Shown here one piece after another: positions 47,152-59,179 of a stretch of DNA of 64,000 bases; the first letter of the stretch is position 1; each line of letters opens with the position of its first letter. The position numbers and the translations under genes are program-made. Source of the DNA: Cellulomonas sp. URHE0023 (GTDB taxonomy: Bacteria > Actinomycetota > Actinomycetes > Actinomycetales > Cellulomonadaceae); contig NZ_JIAN01000005.1 of NCBI RefSeq assembly GCF_000688475.1, forward strand, positions 1,240,001 to 1,304,000, read 5' to 3'. The notes below the pieces were generated by a model. The model made no database searches and was not told where the DNA came from. It was given only the letters and a program-made list of their open reading frames with translations.

Positions 47152-49218
47152 GTGGCCGAGCAGAGCACGCACCCGTCCGGCACGACAAGCAGTGACAGCA
47201 CGAACGGAAAGTCGTCGAACAACGGCGGGTACGACGCCTCCGCGATCACCGTCCTCGAAGGGCTCGAGGCGGTCCGCAAGCGCCCGGGCATGTACATCGG
47301 GTCGACCGGCGAACGCGGTCTGCACCACCTGGTCTACGAGGTCGTCGACAACTCCGTCGACGAGGCCCTCGCCGGCTACTGCGACCACATCGAGGTGACG
47401 CTGCGCGCCGACGGCGCGGTCAAGGTCGTGGACAACGGGCGTGGCATCCCGGTCGCGGTCCACCCCACCGAGGGCCGGCCGACGGTCGAGGTCGTGATGA
47501 CGATCCTGCACGCCGGCGGAAAGTTCGGCGGCGGCGGCTACGCGGTCTCGGGCGGCCTTCACGGCGTCGGCATCTCCGTGGTGAACGCGCTCTCCACGCG
47601 CGTGGAGACCGTGGTGAAGCGGGACGGCTTCACGTGGCAGCAGAACTTCTCCGACGGCGGCAAGCCGCTCGGCGAGCTGCACAAGGGTGACCCGACCGAC
47701 GACACCGGCACGTCACAGACGTTCTGGGCCGACCCGTCGATCTTCGAGACGACGGAGTACGACTTCGAGACGCTGCGCTCGCGCCTGCAGCAGTACGCGT
47801 TCCTGAACAAGGGACTGCGGATCTCGCTGACCGACGAGCGGCCCGCACACCTTGGCACGGGTGACGAGGTCGCCGGGTCGGCCGACGAGCAGGCCGAGGG
47901 CGATGCCGCACCGTTCCGCAGCGTCGTCTACAAGTACGACGAGGGCCTCGCGGACTACGTGCGGCACCTCAACGGAGCGAAGAAGGTCGAGGTCGTGCAC
48001 CCCGACATCATCGACTTCGAGTCCGAGGACACCGAGCGTCGGCTCTCGCTCGAGATCGCGATGCAGTGGACGAACGCGTACTCGGAGTCCGTGCACACGT
48101 ACGCCAACACGATCTCCACCACCGAGGGCGGCACGCACGAAGAGGGGTTCCGCGCGGCGATGACCTCGCTGATCAACCGCTACGCGCGCGACAAGGGCAT
48201 CCTCAAGGAGAAGGACGAGAACCTCACGGGCGACGACATCCGCGAGGGCCTCACGGCCGTCATCTCCATCAAGCTCGGCGAGCCGCAGTTCGAGGGTCAG
48301 ACGAAGACCAAGCTCGGCAACACCGAGGCCAAGACGTTCGTCCAGAAGGTGGTCAACGACCAGCTCGGCGACTGGCTCGACAGCCACCCGAACGAGGCGC
48401 GCGACGTCATCCGCAAGTCGATCCAGGCGTCCGCGGCCCGCATGGCGGCCCGCAAGGCCCGCGAGGCGACCCGGCGCAAGGGCCTGCTCGAGTCGGGCGG
48501 CATGCCCGGCAAGCTGCGCGACTGCCAGTCCAACCACCCGGACGAGTGCGAGGTGTTCATCGTCGAGGGTGACTCGGCCGGTGGCTCGGCCGTGCGTGGT
48601 CGCAACCCGCGGACCCAGGCGATCCTGCCGATCCGCGGAAAGATCCTCAACGTCGAACGCGCCCGGTTGGACCGCGCGCTGGGCAACCAGGAGGTCCAGG
48701 CGCTGATCACGGCCTTCGGGACCGGCATCGGCGAGGACTTCGACATCGCCAAGCTGAGGTACCACAAGATCATCCTGATGGCGGACGCCGACGTCGACGG
48801 CCAGCACATCCGCACGCTGCTGCTCACGCTCCTGTTCCGGTACATGCCAGAGCTGATCACGCACGGGCACGTCTACATGGCGCAGCCGCCGCTGTACCGG
48901 GTGAAGTGGACGAACGCCGACCACGACTACGTGTACTCGGACCGTGAGCGCGACGCCGTCGTGAAGGACGGGCTGGCCGGTTCCAAGCGCCTGCCCAAGG
49001 AGAACGCGATCCAGCGGTACAAGGGTCTCGGAGAGATGGACTACCAGGAGCTGTGGGAGACGACGATGTCCCCCGAGCACCGCACCCTGCTGCAGGTCAC
49101 TCTCGACGAGGCCGCCGCGGCGGACGAGATCTTCTCGATCCTCATGGGCGAGGACGTCGAGTCGCGTCGCTCCTTCATCCAGCGCAACGCGAAGGACGTC
49201 CGCTTCCTCGACATCTGA
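47152..49218 (+). CDS. gyrB: DNA gyrase subunit B
   Basis: This is the ATPase subunit of gyrase, which introduces negative supercoils. The 688 residues begin with about 25 disordered residues. They have a GHKL ATPase domain with [21 protein letters not shown] and GGLHGVG, a TOPRIM domain with EGDSAGGSA and DADVDGQHI, and the C-terminal RFLDI. The start is GTG with GAGGAG eleven bases upstream. A TAGACT sequence at 47027-47032 in the leader is a possible -10 element. Confidence 0.98.
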   Translation: MAEQSTHPSGTTSSDSTNGKSSNNGGYDASAITVLEGLEAVRKRPGMYIGSTGERGLHHLVYEVVDNSVDEALAGYCDHIEVTLRADGAVKVVDNGRGIPVAVHPTEGRPTVEVVMTILHAGGKFGGGGYAVSGGLHGVGISVVNALSTRVETVVKRDGFTWQQNFSDGGKPLGELHKGDPTDDTGTSQTFWADPSIFETTEYDFETLRSRLQQYAFLNKGLRISLTDERPAHLGTGDEVAGSADEQAEGDAAPFRSVVYKYDEGLADYVRHLNGAKKVEVVHPDIIDFESEDTERRLSLEIAMQWTNAYSESVHTYANTISTTEGGTHEEGFRAAMTSLINRYARDKGILKEKDENLTGDDIREGLTAVISIKLGEPQFEGQTKTKLGNTEAKTFVQKVVNDQLGDWLDSHPNEARDVIRKSIQASAARMAARKAREATRRKGLLESGGMPGKLRDCQSNHPDECEVFIVEGDSAGGSAVRGRNPRTQAILPIRGKILNVERARLDRALGNQEVQALITAFGTGIGEDFDIAKLRYHKIILMADADVDGQHIRTLLLTLLFRYMPELITHGHVYMAQPPLYRVKWTNADHDYVYSDRERDAVVKDGLAGSKRLPKENAIQRYKGLGEMDYQELWETTMSPEHRTLLQVTLDEAAAADEIFSILMGEDVESRRSFIQRNAKDVRFLDI

Positions 49219-49294
49219 GGAGGGAATGCGAGCTCCGACGGGAGCATCCGCTGCGCAGATACCAAGCACGTCGAGCCGAACCTAAGGAAACACC

Positions 49295-51906
<2,612 letters not shown>

Positions 51907-51910
<4 letters not shown>

Positions 51911-52896
51911 CCGATCCCACGCCACCCTCGATCCCGCCGCGCACAAAATCGACCTCACCGGCCTCCACGGGCCGGCAGACCACGTCGTCACCGGTGCGTC
52001 CTGGGACGAAGGCAGCGTGGAACGGGTCCGACGAGGCGCAGGGTGGGGACGCCACCGTGAAGAGCGGCTCGAAAGGGTCCACGGCCACGGTTCTTCCTCC
52101 CACCGTCGCTCCCCCGCCGCGCACGTCGACCTCGGCCGGGCGCAGCGCGAGCAGCTCGACCGGATCGGGCGGGACCTCTCGTCCGGCCGCGTCGAAGGGC
52201 AAGGCGAAGACGTCGACCGGTACCGCCGACGGGGTCACGCTGTCCCCCGAGACGGAACCCGATCAGGCGACATCCCCGCGTGACGTTCCCGAGGAGGACG
52301 TTCCGTCCCCGATGATGGTGGCAGTGGACGCCACCACGGCGTGGTTCAAGAAGGCCGGCGGCGCCACCACGGCGGCCTTCTCGAACTTGACCCGTCCCCG
52401 TTCCGAGGAACCCACCATGACTGCGACACCCGCAACTGCTGCTCCGGCGCCGTCCGCCGCTCCGCGGCCGGCCTCGTCGGGTGACCACCCGCGCCCGGCG
52501 ACCGGCCGGACGCCGACGGTGCTCAGTCACTCAGGACCTCGTCGAGTGCGGCTGGCGATCTCCCGCGTGGACCCGTGGTCGGTGATGAAGCTGTCGTTGC
52601 TGCTCTCGGTGGCCGTCGGCATCATCTTCGTCGTGGCGGTCGTCGTCCTGTGGCTGACCCTGGACCGCATGCACGTGTTCGCCCAGGTGGACGATCTGGT
52701 CACCCAGATCACCGGCCAGGAGACCACGATCCATGTCCTGCAGTACGTGGAGTTCCGGCGGATCGTCTCCGGCTCCATGCTCATCGCCGTCGTGGACGTC
52801 TTCCTGCTCACCGCTCTCGCTACGATCGGTGCGTTCCTGTACAACATCGTCGCCGCGCTGGTGGGCGGTGTGCACGTGACCATGACCGACGACTGA
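51907..52896 (+). CDS. DUF3566 domain membrane protein
   Basis: This is a membrane protein of unknown function, conserved after gyrA in actinobacteria (Rv0007 position). Of the 329 residues, about 210 form a Ser/Thr/Pro-rich, probably cytoplasmic, disordered N-terminus. The DUF3566 domain follows with [21 protein letters not shown], a first helix, an extracytoplasmic segment and a second helix ([19 protein letters not shown]). The start is coupled to gyrA (ATGA). It is the last gene before the tRNA pair. Confidence 0.88.
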
Positions 52897-52961
52897 GCAC
52901 AGTCCAGACCGCCGGTTTGGGACTGACGCCAGCCCTGGGGTAGTCTCATCCGGCACTGCAC

Positions 52962-53035
52962 GGGCCTATAGCTCAGACGGTTAGAGCGCTTCCCTGATAA
53001 GGAAGAGGTCACAGGTTCAAGTCCTGTTAGGCCCA
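52962..53035 (+). tRNA. ileT: tRNA-Ile (GAT)
   Basis: This 74-base cloverleaf has acceptor arms GGGCCTA / TAGGCCC, anticodon stem CTTCC / GGAAG with anticodon GAT at 52996-52998, and T-arm GGTTCAAGTCC. The 3' CCA is not encoded beyond the final discriminator A, so cca is needed. It stands in the usual place downstream of gyrA. Confidence 0.98.
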
Positions 53036-53058
53036 CTCCCGACCCGTGGGGGAACCCG

Positions 53059-53178
53059 ATGAAGAAGCTCCTGCTCCTCGTGGCGGTTGCCGCCGCAGCG
53101 TTCGTCGTCTGGCAGAAGTACACCCAGGATCGCGACGAGCGCGACCTGTGGGCAGAGGTCACCGACACCTTCGAGTGA
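53059..53178 (+). CDS. DLW-39 family small membrane protein
   Basis: This is a 39-residue protein, too short for many gene finders. It has a Lys-Lys start, one hydrophobic helix (LLLLVAVAAAAFVVW), then a charged tail DRDERDLWAEVTDTFE containing the DLW motif that names the family. It lies between tRNA-Ile and tRNA-Ala, the conserved location in actinobacteria. GGGGG-type purines precede the ATG. The function is unknown. Confidence 0.88.
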   Translation: MKKLLLLVAVAAAAFVVWQKYTQDRDERDLWAEVTDTFE

Positions 53179-53212
53179 CGGGAACCTGACCGGGGATCTT
53201 TCCTGGTCAGAC

Positions 53213-53285
53213 GGGGCCATGGCGCAATTGGTAGCGCACCTGCTTTGCAAGCAGGGGGTTAGGGGTTCGAGTCCCCTTGGCTCCA
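53213..53285 (+). tRNA. alaT: tRNA-Ala (TGC)
   Basis: This 73-base cloverleaf has acceptor arms GGGGCCA / TGGCTCC (one G-U pair), anticodon stem CCTGC / GCAGG with anticodon TGC at 53246-53248, and T-arm GGTTCGAGTCC. Its 3' end is directly followed by a truncated gene fragment. Confidence 0.98.
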
Positions 53286-53667
53286 CATCGAGCGGTTCGC
53301 GTACGCGGACCGCGACGTGCACACCGAGGGTCGCATGACCGCGACGGCGACTGCGGGTGCGGCGACGGCTACGGCCTCGTTGGGCGAGATCGTTTGGGAC
53401 ATGGGCGACGGCAACGAGAAGGTCTGTGCGGGTGTGGCAGCGAAGGGCATCCCGTACGACGCAGGTTCGCACCGAGACGAGTCGCCGACGTGCGGGTACA
53501 CCTACTCCCGGTCCTCGGCCCGCCAGGAGGACCTGGCGTACACGGTGACCGCGACGTCACGCCGGATGGTGCACTGGGCCTTGGGCGGTGCTGGGCAGGA
53601 GGGCGACATCCCCCTGGCCGAGTCCGTCGTCGGGGTCTACCGCGACCCGTGGGGAGTCATCGGGTGA
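53286..53667 (+). pseudogene. 3' fragment of a secreted PKD-like (ATP/GTP-binding-type) protein gene
   Basis: A reading frame opens without a start inside tRNA-Ala and runs to TGA at 53667. Coding-like sequence begins right at the tRNA 3' end (HIERFAYADRDVHTEGRM). The first possible start is GTG at 53317 (116 residues). The segment EIVWDMGDGNEKVCAG, a CGYTYSR motif and a YTVTATS strand resemble the C-terminal domain of secreted actinobacterial proteins often labelled ATP/GTP-binding. No signal peptide or N-terminal domain is present. I read it as a 5'-deleted remnant. The family link is from memory of motif style and is only moderately sure. The 3' end overlaps the next frame by 80 bases. Confidence 0.6.
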
Positions 53668-54250
53668 GGCGCTACGCCGGTGGGGTGCTCTCGCGCTCAC
53701 GATGGTCCTGGCGGTCTGTGTGGCCGGCTGCACCAAAGATAATCCCGTACCGGTGCAGACCGAGATCCCGTCCGTGCCTTCCGCCTCGGGGGACCTGGTC
53801 TGCGGGATGAACGCCGTCGACGTGGAGACGGCGACGGGTCAGAAGATCGACCACGTCGTCGGCGACATCGGTCCGGGTGCGACCGGCACGCAGGAATGCG
53901 AGATCTGGCCTGTGCACACCATGCTGGTCGACGGTGCGATGTTCTACGTCACGCTCGCGCCGGCCGACTCGCCGGACGGCATCGAGGAACGTGCCAAGGT
54001 CGACGGCATGGCACCGGGGACCCGCAAGCCCGACGTGAGCTACGAGGACGCCGACGGTGCAGTCTGGCGCACGGGACCCGACGGAAAGGGCAAGAGGACG
54101 ACGCGCGGCGCGCTCTCCGCGGTGTTCGAGGACGACCACGTCATCAAGCTGCTGAGCTCGATCAACCCCGAAGAGCGGGATGGTGCGGTCGACCTGCTGC
54201 CGCTGTCGCAGCAGGTGGCGCGCTCGGCGGGTCTGACCACCGGGTCCTGA
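53588..54250 (+). CDS. Putative lipoprotein of unknown function
   Basis: This frame gives a lipoprotein-type precursor: LRRWGALALTMVLAVCVAGC with a lipobox Cys near residue 48, then a roughly 170-residue domain with several acidic stretches (VCGMNAVDVETATGQ, ECEIWPVHTMLVDGAMFYVTLAP). I do not recognise the family. The start is a problem. GTG at 53588 overlaps the preceding fragment by 80 bases and makes the signal peptide unusually long, while ATG at 53702 would remove the basic n-region. A frameshift near 53666 (GTGAGGCGC, just after GGTGAGG) would give a conventional signal peptide. Confidence 0.6.
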   Translation: MLGRRATSPWPSPSSGSTATRGESSGEALRRWGALALTMVLAVCVAGCTKDNPVPVQTEIPSVPSASGDLVCGMNAVDVETATGQKIDHVVGDIGPGATGTQECEIWPVHTMLVDGAMFYVTLAPADSPDGIEERAKVDGMAPGTRKPDVSYEDADGAVWRTGPDGKGKRTTRGALSAVFEDDHVIKLLSSINPEERDGAVDLLPLSQQVARSAGLTTGS

Positions 54251-54708
54251 CAGCGGTGACGGCTGGAGAACGTCAGGGGCGACCCACCGGCGTCGCGCGG
54301 GCGTGGTTCATCGGCGTTCGCCGACGATGCCCGGTCGTGACGGCCGACTTCTTAACCTGCGGTGGGCCGACACGGGCGCCATCTCGGTATGGCCGAGCCC
54401 CAGCTCCGGCTCGCGGAGCACGACTGATCACCCTCGGATCAGTTGTGTGTGAGGTCGATGCCGGCCGCGGCGACGTCCATACCGACCCGACCAGGAAGGT
54501 CGCCTACATCGAAACGACCTTTGGCTGCACTGGCGATCTGAACTCCGGTCGCGCCGCGTCCAGCGATGAGCGCCGCCTAGCGGCGGCGCGGGCTCAGCCG
54601 AGAGTGCTGCAAGGCAGCCGACGCTGACCCCGAACCGCGCGGTGGCCACCGTTCGGCGAACGGACGCCGCGAGGCGGCCCGATCACCACCCCGCGTTGTC
54701 GCTGCAGG
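54251..54708. other. Gene-free stretch in accessory region
   Basis: No convincing gene is found in about 460 bp. One + frame stays open to 54627 but starts inside the lipoprotein gene and looks random in composition. A GC-rich inverted repeat GCCGCC-TAGC-GGCGGC lies near 54571-54586 and could be a terminator. Confidence 0.5.
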
Positions 54709-55284
54709 TCAGTCGGTCAGGTCAACGAGGACCGCGCCAGGCGTCGCGTCGATGAACGGCTGCATCTCAGCAAGAGCGGCCTCCTTCGTTGCATGCGCCG
54801 AACCGCCGGCAATGGACTGGGCGTACGCCTTAGCGCCGGGGATGTCGGACGCCGGACGAACGATGTACTTGGCCGTGCCGTCGGAGCCAGTGCGCGCGAG
54901 GACCAGGACGTACAAGCCGGCAGAGGTCAGGTCGTCGCGACGCTCGGAGTAGCGAAGCTGCGGGGCGGTCGCTGGTCCGGCGGCGGCCTTGATGTCGGCA
55001 ACAACGGCGTCCGGGAGGGGCTGGCCGACAGCAACGACCGTGCCAGCGTCGTTCGTGCCGACGTACACCTTGGCGCCAGCAGCGCGCAGTGCGTCGACCT
55101 GGTCGAGCGGGACCTCAGTGCCGACCGGAGCGTCCGCCGTGATGGCAACCGGAGCAGGTGACGAGGCGGCCCGGGTGGTGGCCGGCGCAGTCGGCTCGGA
55201 GACGACTGCGGATCCGTCCGAGCTGCACGCGCTGAGGGTCAGGCCGAGCGCGATGGTGGCGGTGATGCTGAGAACCTTGGACAC
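54709..55284 (-). CDS. Putative lipoprotein of unknown function
   Basis: This 191-residue precursor has a lipoprotein signal VLSITATIALGLTLSAC followed by SSDGS (lipidated Cys near residue 20), a Thr/Ala/Pro linker, and a soluble domain containing VDALRAAGAKVYVGTNDAGTV and a final GAVLVDLTD. GTG at 55284 is chosen because it gives a normal signal peptide; the ribosome site is weak (ACAGG). The family is not recognised. It sits alone in the accessory patch after the tRNA genes. Confidence 0.65.
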   Translation of the reverse strand: MSKVLSITATIALGLTLSACSSDGSAVVSEPTAPATTRAASSPAPVAITADAPVGTEVPLDQVDALRAAGAKVYVGTNDAGTVVAVGQPLPDAVVADIKAAAGPATAPQLRYSERRDDLTSAGLYVLVLARTGSDGTAKYIVRPASDIPGAKAYAQSIAGGSAHATKEAALAEMQPFIDATPGAVLVDLTD

Positions 55285-55597
55285 CCTGTTCGGATCGGCT
55301 ACTGGTCGGTCCGTCTTGACCGTCGTCGACCCGGACTCGGTCACAAGAGCTGCCCCGACAAGACGGCTCGTGCGCCACTGGCCCTGAACCTTGACCGATG
55401 CCGTCCTCACGCTCGGCGTGCTCCGCGTCGTCGGCCGCGGTCCGTGCAAGGTGGTGGCGGCGGCGGTGGTCGCTGCGGTGTGGGTCCAGGTGCGATCACG
55501 GGGCACCCGGGCGGCCGAGAGCGTTGCCGAGAACCGGGCCCGGTCGGATGTGACGGCTCCGGTAGCTCGATCTCACGGGACCGGGGACCTCGCGATC

Positions 55598-56146
55598 TCA
55601 TCGCTCGTTGAGACGTCGTGCCAACGTGGCCCTCAACCGTGGCCAGCTCCGCAGGTAGGCGCCAAGTGCGAGAAGGAGCACCCCACTGACTGCGAGGGGC
55701 GGCTCGATCTGGGTCGGGTCTCGACGCATGCTCGCGCCGCCGTCGGTTGTCGCGACGTCGAGAACGAGGTACCACTGCAGGATGGCGAGGCCATACCAGA
55801 GGAGGCACATCGCACCGAGCACGAAGGGCTCCGTGGCGATCGACCGCACGCTCTCGCGTCGTCGCTGTCCTCGTGGCCGGGTTGCCGCTGCCGCGAGCAG
55901 TCCCAGCGAGCCGACGAGCATCAGTGCGTGATCGAGCGGCGTGAGGGGTCCGTAGCCCAACATCGTCATCAACCGGCCGTAGACGATGTAGGACTGGACC
56001 CGCGTCACCGCTGCAGCGGCGAACAGCGCAACGCCGACGACCACGCCGCCACGCCACAGCCAGGCGTGGACCGGGATGGACGGGCCGCGTGAGGGGTGCA
56101 CCGAGCCAGTCTGCTTCACGGCCCCACACCGAGCGGGTGGCTTCAC
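55598..56146 (-). CDS. Putative four-helix membrane protein
   Basis: This frame of up to 182 residues has four hydrophobic segments (VVVGVALFAAAAV, HALMLVGSLGLLAAAA, FVLGAMCLLWYGLAILQWYL and LAVSGVLLLALGAYL) and a basic C-terminus. The hydrophobic pattern supports a real membrane protein. The start is uncertain: GTG at 56146 and GTG at 56101 both lack a good ribosome site. No family was recognised, and the neighbours give no functional clue. Confidence 0.5.
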   Translation of the reverse strand: MKPPARCGAVKQTGSVHPSRGPSIPVHAWLWRGGVVVGVALFAAAAVTRVQSYIVYGRLMTMLGYGPLTPLDHALMLVGSLGLLAAAATRPRGQRRRESVRSIATEPFVLGAMCLLWYGLAILQWYLVLDVATTDGGASMRRDPTQIEPPLAVSGVLLLALGAYLRSWPRLRATLARRLNER

Positions 56147-56697
56147 GGCATCGGCACAAAAGCCTTTGGGAGTAGACCTTCGTCGTTCGTGGATGCGGGG
56201 TCGACGACGGACGAACGGCCCAAACCACGGTCACCCGGCGGGCCAACGCTCTTGGCCGTCATCTGAGCGGGCTGCGCAAAGAACCCGGCGTCGGCAGCGA
56301 CCACCCCGATCGGCCCGGGCAGAAAGTCACGGCCCCGCCCCGCCGTCTCGTGGCCCAGGAGTGGGCTGCGGACGATCACGGCCGTCGTGAAGCGGTAGAC
56401 CGGGCAGCCGGCCGGGGTTGGGATCCCTCGCCCCCCGCGGGGTGCACCAGGGACGCCTATGTCCCGTGCCAAAGCTGGCGTCGGCCGATGACACGACCTC
56501 TGCTGAGAGACCTCGGCGACGGGCCGGGTTGCTAGCCGGATGGGTCGCACAAGCTACTGGGAATCGTGCCCTCTGCTCGCCGCCTTGAAAGTGAGTAGGC
56601 CAAGGTCGGCGTCTACCTGCCTGTCTTAGTGGCCGCAGGACCAGCTGTCAGCGCCGAGCAGCGGCCCGGGGGGCCGGCCGTGCGGCCAGGCGCCGCC
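56147..56697. other. Gene-free stretch in accessory region
   Basis: About 550 bp holds no convincing gene. A minus frame at 56143-56550 (135 codons) is open but has no ribosome site, signal or known motif. No transposase, integrase or tRNA-like sequence was seen. Confidence 0.45.
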
Positions 56698-57303
56698 TCA
56701 GCACGGGTCACCCGCGACGGTCGTCAGGACCACCCATCGGTCCTCGCCAGGCACCCGGCCCAGCGTGAACGGCACCAGCCGCTTGCTGAAGCCGGCCTCG
56801 TCTGGCGTGGCCGTGCCGTTCTTGTCCGCGAAAGTCGCCTGGGAGAAGTCTTCGCAGGCGGAACCCTGCGCGGTGTCGCCGGTGACGACCACGCTGCCGA
56901 CGCTCGTGTGGAACACCCCTGCGATGTGCACCAGGTCGTTCGCGTTGTTCGTCGCTGCCTGCTGCATCCTGTCCTGGATCTCCACGGAGGCGATCACGGA
57001 GAACGCAGGGCTGACCGTGTTGGTGGTCAGGGTGCGCCAGTACTCCTTCTCGAAGGTCGCCAGCGTGTTGTAGACGTCGGCCTCGTCGCCGGTCAGCTCG
57101 GGGATGTCGGTGAAGACGATGCCCAGCGCCGGGTCGGACTGGTCCTGCACCTCGGACGACGGGGTCGGGGTCGGCGTCGGGGAGGGCTCGACGGCCGTCG
57201 TCGGTGTTGCGCTCAGCCCGGCCGGCTCGTCAGGCGTTCCCGAGCAGCCCGCGAGCACCCCGACGCACACAGCTGAGACCACAACCCAGACCGCACGACT
57301 CAC
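56698..57303 (-). CDS. Tandem lipoprotein, copy A
   Basis: This is a 201-residue precursor with a lipoprotein signal ending VLAGC, a Pro-Thr linker (SPTPTPTPSS), and a domain with DEADVYNTLATFEKEYWRTL near the middle, a pair of Cys and a final GDPC. GTG at 57303 is preceded by GGGAGG at 5 bases. It is the same length as copy B, 656 bp upstream, with no insertion or deletion between them. The domain has the size and helical pattern of small ligand-binding or NTF2-like domains, but I do not recognise the family. Differences cluster in the C-terminal half. Confidence 0.8.
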   Translation of the reverse strand: MSRAVWVVVSAVCVGVLAGCSGTPDEPAGLSATPTTAVEPSPTPTPTPSSEVQDQSDPALGIVFTDIPELTGDEADVYNTLATFEKEYWRTLTTNTVSPAFSVIASVEIQDRMQQAATNNANDLVHIAGVFHTSVGSVVVTGDTAQGSACEDFSQATFADKNGTATPDEAGFSKRLVPFTLGRVPGEDRWVVLTTVAGDPC

Positions 57304-57353
57304 GCGTGCCTCCCGTGCTCCCTGCGACCGCTGGCTCGCAGCACCCACGTGCC

Positions 57354-57959
57354 TCAGCACGGGTCGCCCGCGACGGTCGTCAGGACGATCCATCGGTCCT
57401 CGCCAGGCACCCGGCCCAGCGTGAACGACGACAGCCGCTTGTTGAAGCCGGCCTCGTCGGGCGTGTAGGTGCCGTCCTTGTCCGCGAACGTCGCCGCGGA
57501 GAAGTCTTCGCAGGCCGAACCCTGCGCCGTGTCGCCGGTGACGACCACGTTGCCGACGCTCGTGTGGAGCACCCCTCCGATCTGCCCGAGGTCGTTCGCG
57601 TTGCTCGTCGCTGCCTGCTGCATCCTCGCCTGGATCTCCGCGGAGGCGATCACCGAGTACGCGGGGCTGACCGTGTTGGACGTCAGCGTGCGCCAGTACT
57701 CCTTCTCCAGGGTCGCCAGCGTGTTGTAGACGTCGGCCTCGTCGCCGGTCATAACGGGGACGTCGGTGAAGACGATGCCCAGCTCCGCGTCGGACTGGTC
57801 CTGCACCTCGGAGGACGGCGTCGGGGTCGGGGTCGGGGAGGGCTCGACGGCCGTCGTCGGCGTTGCGCTCAGCCCGGCCGGCTCGTCAGGCGAACCCGAG
57901 CAGCCCGCCAGCACCCCGACGCACACAGCCGACACCACAACCCAGACCGCACGACTCAT
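57354..57959 (-). CDS. Tandem lipoprotein, copy B
   Basis: This 201-residue paralogue of copy A has the same signal (VLAGC), Pro-Thr linker and YNTLATLEKEYWRTL segment. Its C-terminus differs at scattered residues (for example LGQIGGVLHTSVGNVV in place of LVHIAGVFHTSVGSVV). The ATG at 57959 has AGGGGA upstream. The pair is transcribed leftward with copy B first, 50 bases before copy A, so both may share a promoter. They probably arose by a recent tandem duplication. Confidence 0.82.
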   Translation of the reverse strand: MSRAVWVVVSAVCVGVLAGCSGSPDEPAGLSATPTTAVEPSPTPTPTPSSEVQDQSDAELGIVFTDVPVMTGDEADVYNTLATLEKEYWRTLTSNTVSPAYSVIASAEIQARMQQAATSNANDLGQIGGVLHTSVGNVVVTGDTAQGSACEDFSAATFADKDGTYTPDEAGFNKRLSSFTLGRVPGEDRWIVLTTVAGDPC

Positions 57960-58114
57960 TTGTGTCCCCTACGCCCTCTGCCACGCCGACCGCTGCGGCC
58001 AGACCGACCGTGAGACTACCTAAGGCACCCTGTCGACGGGCCGCCGAGAGGTGTTCGTCACGCGAGCATCTGCCGGAGGTGGCCTCCGGACGAGCGGCTC
58101 GAGAGCGAGCATGA

Positions 58115-58146
58115 CGAAGGGCCCGGCACTCGTGCCGGGCCCTTCG
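58115..58146. terminator. Terminator downstream of crtEb
   Basis: A perfect 15-bp stem CGAAGGGCCCGGCAC / GTGCCGGGCCCTTCG has a 2-base centre. It lies 104 bp beyond the crtEb stop and could end the carotenoid operon. Confidence 0.85.
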
Positions 58147-58149
58147 CCT

Positions 58150-58190
58150 TTCACCGGCGTCTTCTTCACCGGCGTCTTCTTCACCGGCGT
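58150..58190. repeat. Three tandem 15-bp repeats after the crt operon
   Basis: TTCACCGGCGTCTTC occurs at 58150-58164 and 58165-58179, with a partial third copy from 58180. Read leftward it could encode repeated Lys-Lys-Thr-Pro-Val, but no start or ribosome site supports translation. Confidence 0.8.
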
Positions 58191-58249
58191 GGCCGGCGAA
58201 GTCTCATTCCGCTCCGCGCATGGCCGCCCTCGTAGCAGTCAGGAACCCG

Positions 58250-59179
58250 TCACGACCCCTTCCCGGCGCTCAGAGCCGCCAGCAGGAGCGCCTGCGTGAG
58301 AAGGAACCCGGTCAGGAGGTTCAGCCACAGGAATCTGCGCCACCCGCGGTTCGCCTGTTCGCAGTCGCGGTCGTGCAGCTCGCGGAACGGTGCGATCGAT
58401 CCGAGGTAGACGAGGGGCACGGCTGCCGCGAAGGCTGCGGGAGGGCCGGCGACAAGCAGCAGCGCGGCTGACCCGGCGTAGCCCCACATCGCGAGCCGAA
58501 CGGTGCGACGGGCGCCGAGCGACGTCGCCACCGAGGCGATGCCGGCGCCGCGGTCGGCGGTGATGTCTTGCACCGCACCGAAGGCGTGCGATGCGGCGCC
58601 CCACAAGAAGAACGCGGCCAGCGTCGCGACGACCGGCACCGTGAACCGGCCGCCCACCAGGGCGATCGCGAACACCGCAGGGCTGACGAAGTGCGTGCTC
58701 GAAGTCAGAGAGTCGACGAACGGCCGTTCTTTGAGACGCAACCCGGGGGCGGAGTAGGCGACGACGGCGAAGACGCTGACGGCGAGCACGGCAGCGGACG
58801 CCGGTCCCCCGGCGGCGAGCAGCACGACGAGGAACGGGACGTTGGTGACGACGGCCGACCAGAGCGTGACACGGTGCCACCGCTCGGACAGGACCGCGCC
58901 CTCGATGCCGCCCTTGCGCGGGTTCGCGAGGTCCGACGCGTAGTCGAAGACGTCGTTCAGCCCGTACATGAGCAGGTTGTACGGAATGAGGAAGTACACG
59001 GTGCCGAGGGCCAGCAACCATCCGGGTTCGCCGCCCGCCAGCAGGTACGCGACCGCGAACGGGAAGGCGGTGTTGATCCAGCTCAGCGGCCGAGACGCGA
59101 GCACGAGCTGCCGGGCGCCGGTGAGCAGGTCGGGCGTCGTCGTGCTCGGCTGACGCGCAGAGGCGGTCGACGTGGTCAT
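58250..59179 (-). CDS. crtEb: Lycopene elongase (UbiA-family prenyltransferase) CrtEb
   Basis: The enzyme adds C5 units to both ends of lycopene to make the C50 skeleton (flavuxanthin type). The 309 residues form a multi-helix UbiA protein with the Asp-rich motif LNDVFDYASDLANPRKG and a second motif VQDITADRGAGI. It is the last gene of the operon, overlapping crtYf by 4 bases. Its presence with paired small cyclases marks a C50 rather than C40 pathway. Confidence 0.92.
   Translation of the reverse strand: MTTSTASARQPSTTTPDLLTGARQLVLASRPLSWINTAFPFAVAYLLAGGEPGWLLALGTVYFLIPYNLLMYGLNDVFDYASDLANPRKGGIEGAVLSERWHRVTLWSAVVTNVPFLVVLLAAGGPASAAVLAVSVFAVVAYSAPGLRLKERPFVDSLTSSTHFVSPAVFAIALVGGRFTVPVVATLAAFFLWGAASHAFGAVQDITADRGAGIASVATSLGARRTVRLAMWGYAGSAALLLVAGPPAAFAAAVPLVYLGSIAPFRELHDRDCEQANRGWRRFLWLNLLTGFLLTQALLLAALSAGKGS

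Noticed and set aside
56143..56550. A 135-codon minus-strand frame as a gene or transposase remnant
   Set aside because: No ribosome site, signal peptide, catalytic motif or inverted repeats were found, and the composition looks random.
58100..58230. A lysine-rich peptide tail (KKTPV repeats) read leftward after crtEb
   Set aside because: It lies beyond the crtEb stop, spans a terminator hairpin and has no start codon or ribosome site in that frame.
53286..58249. A complete mobile element at tRNA-Ala
   Set aside because: No integrase, transposase, plasmid gene or second copy of the tRNA 3' end was seen in the window. Only a scar-like fragment is supported.
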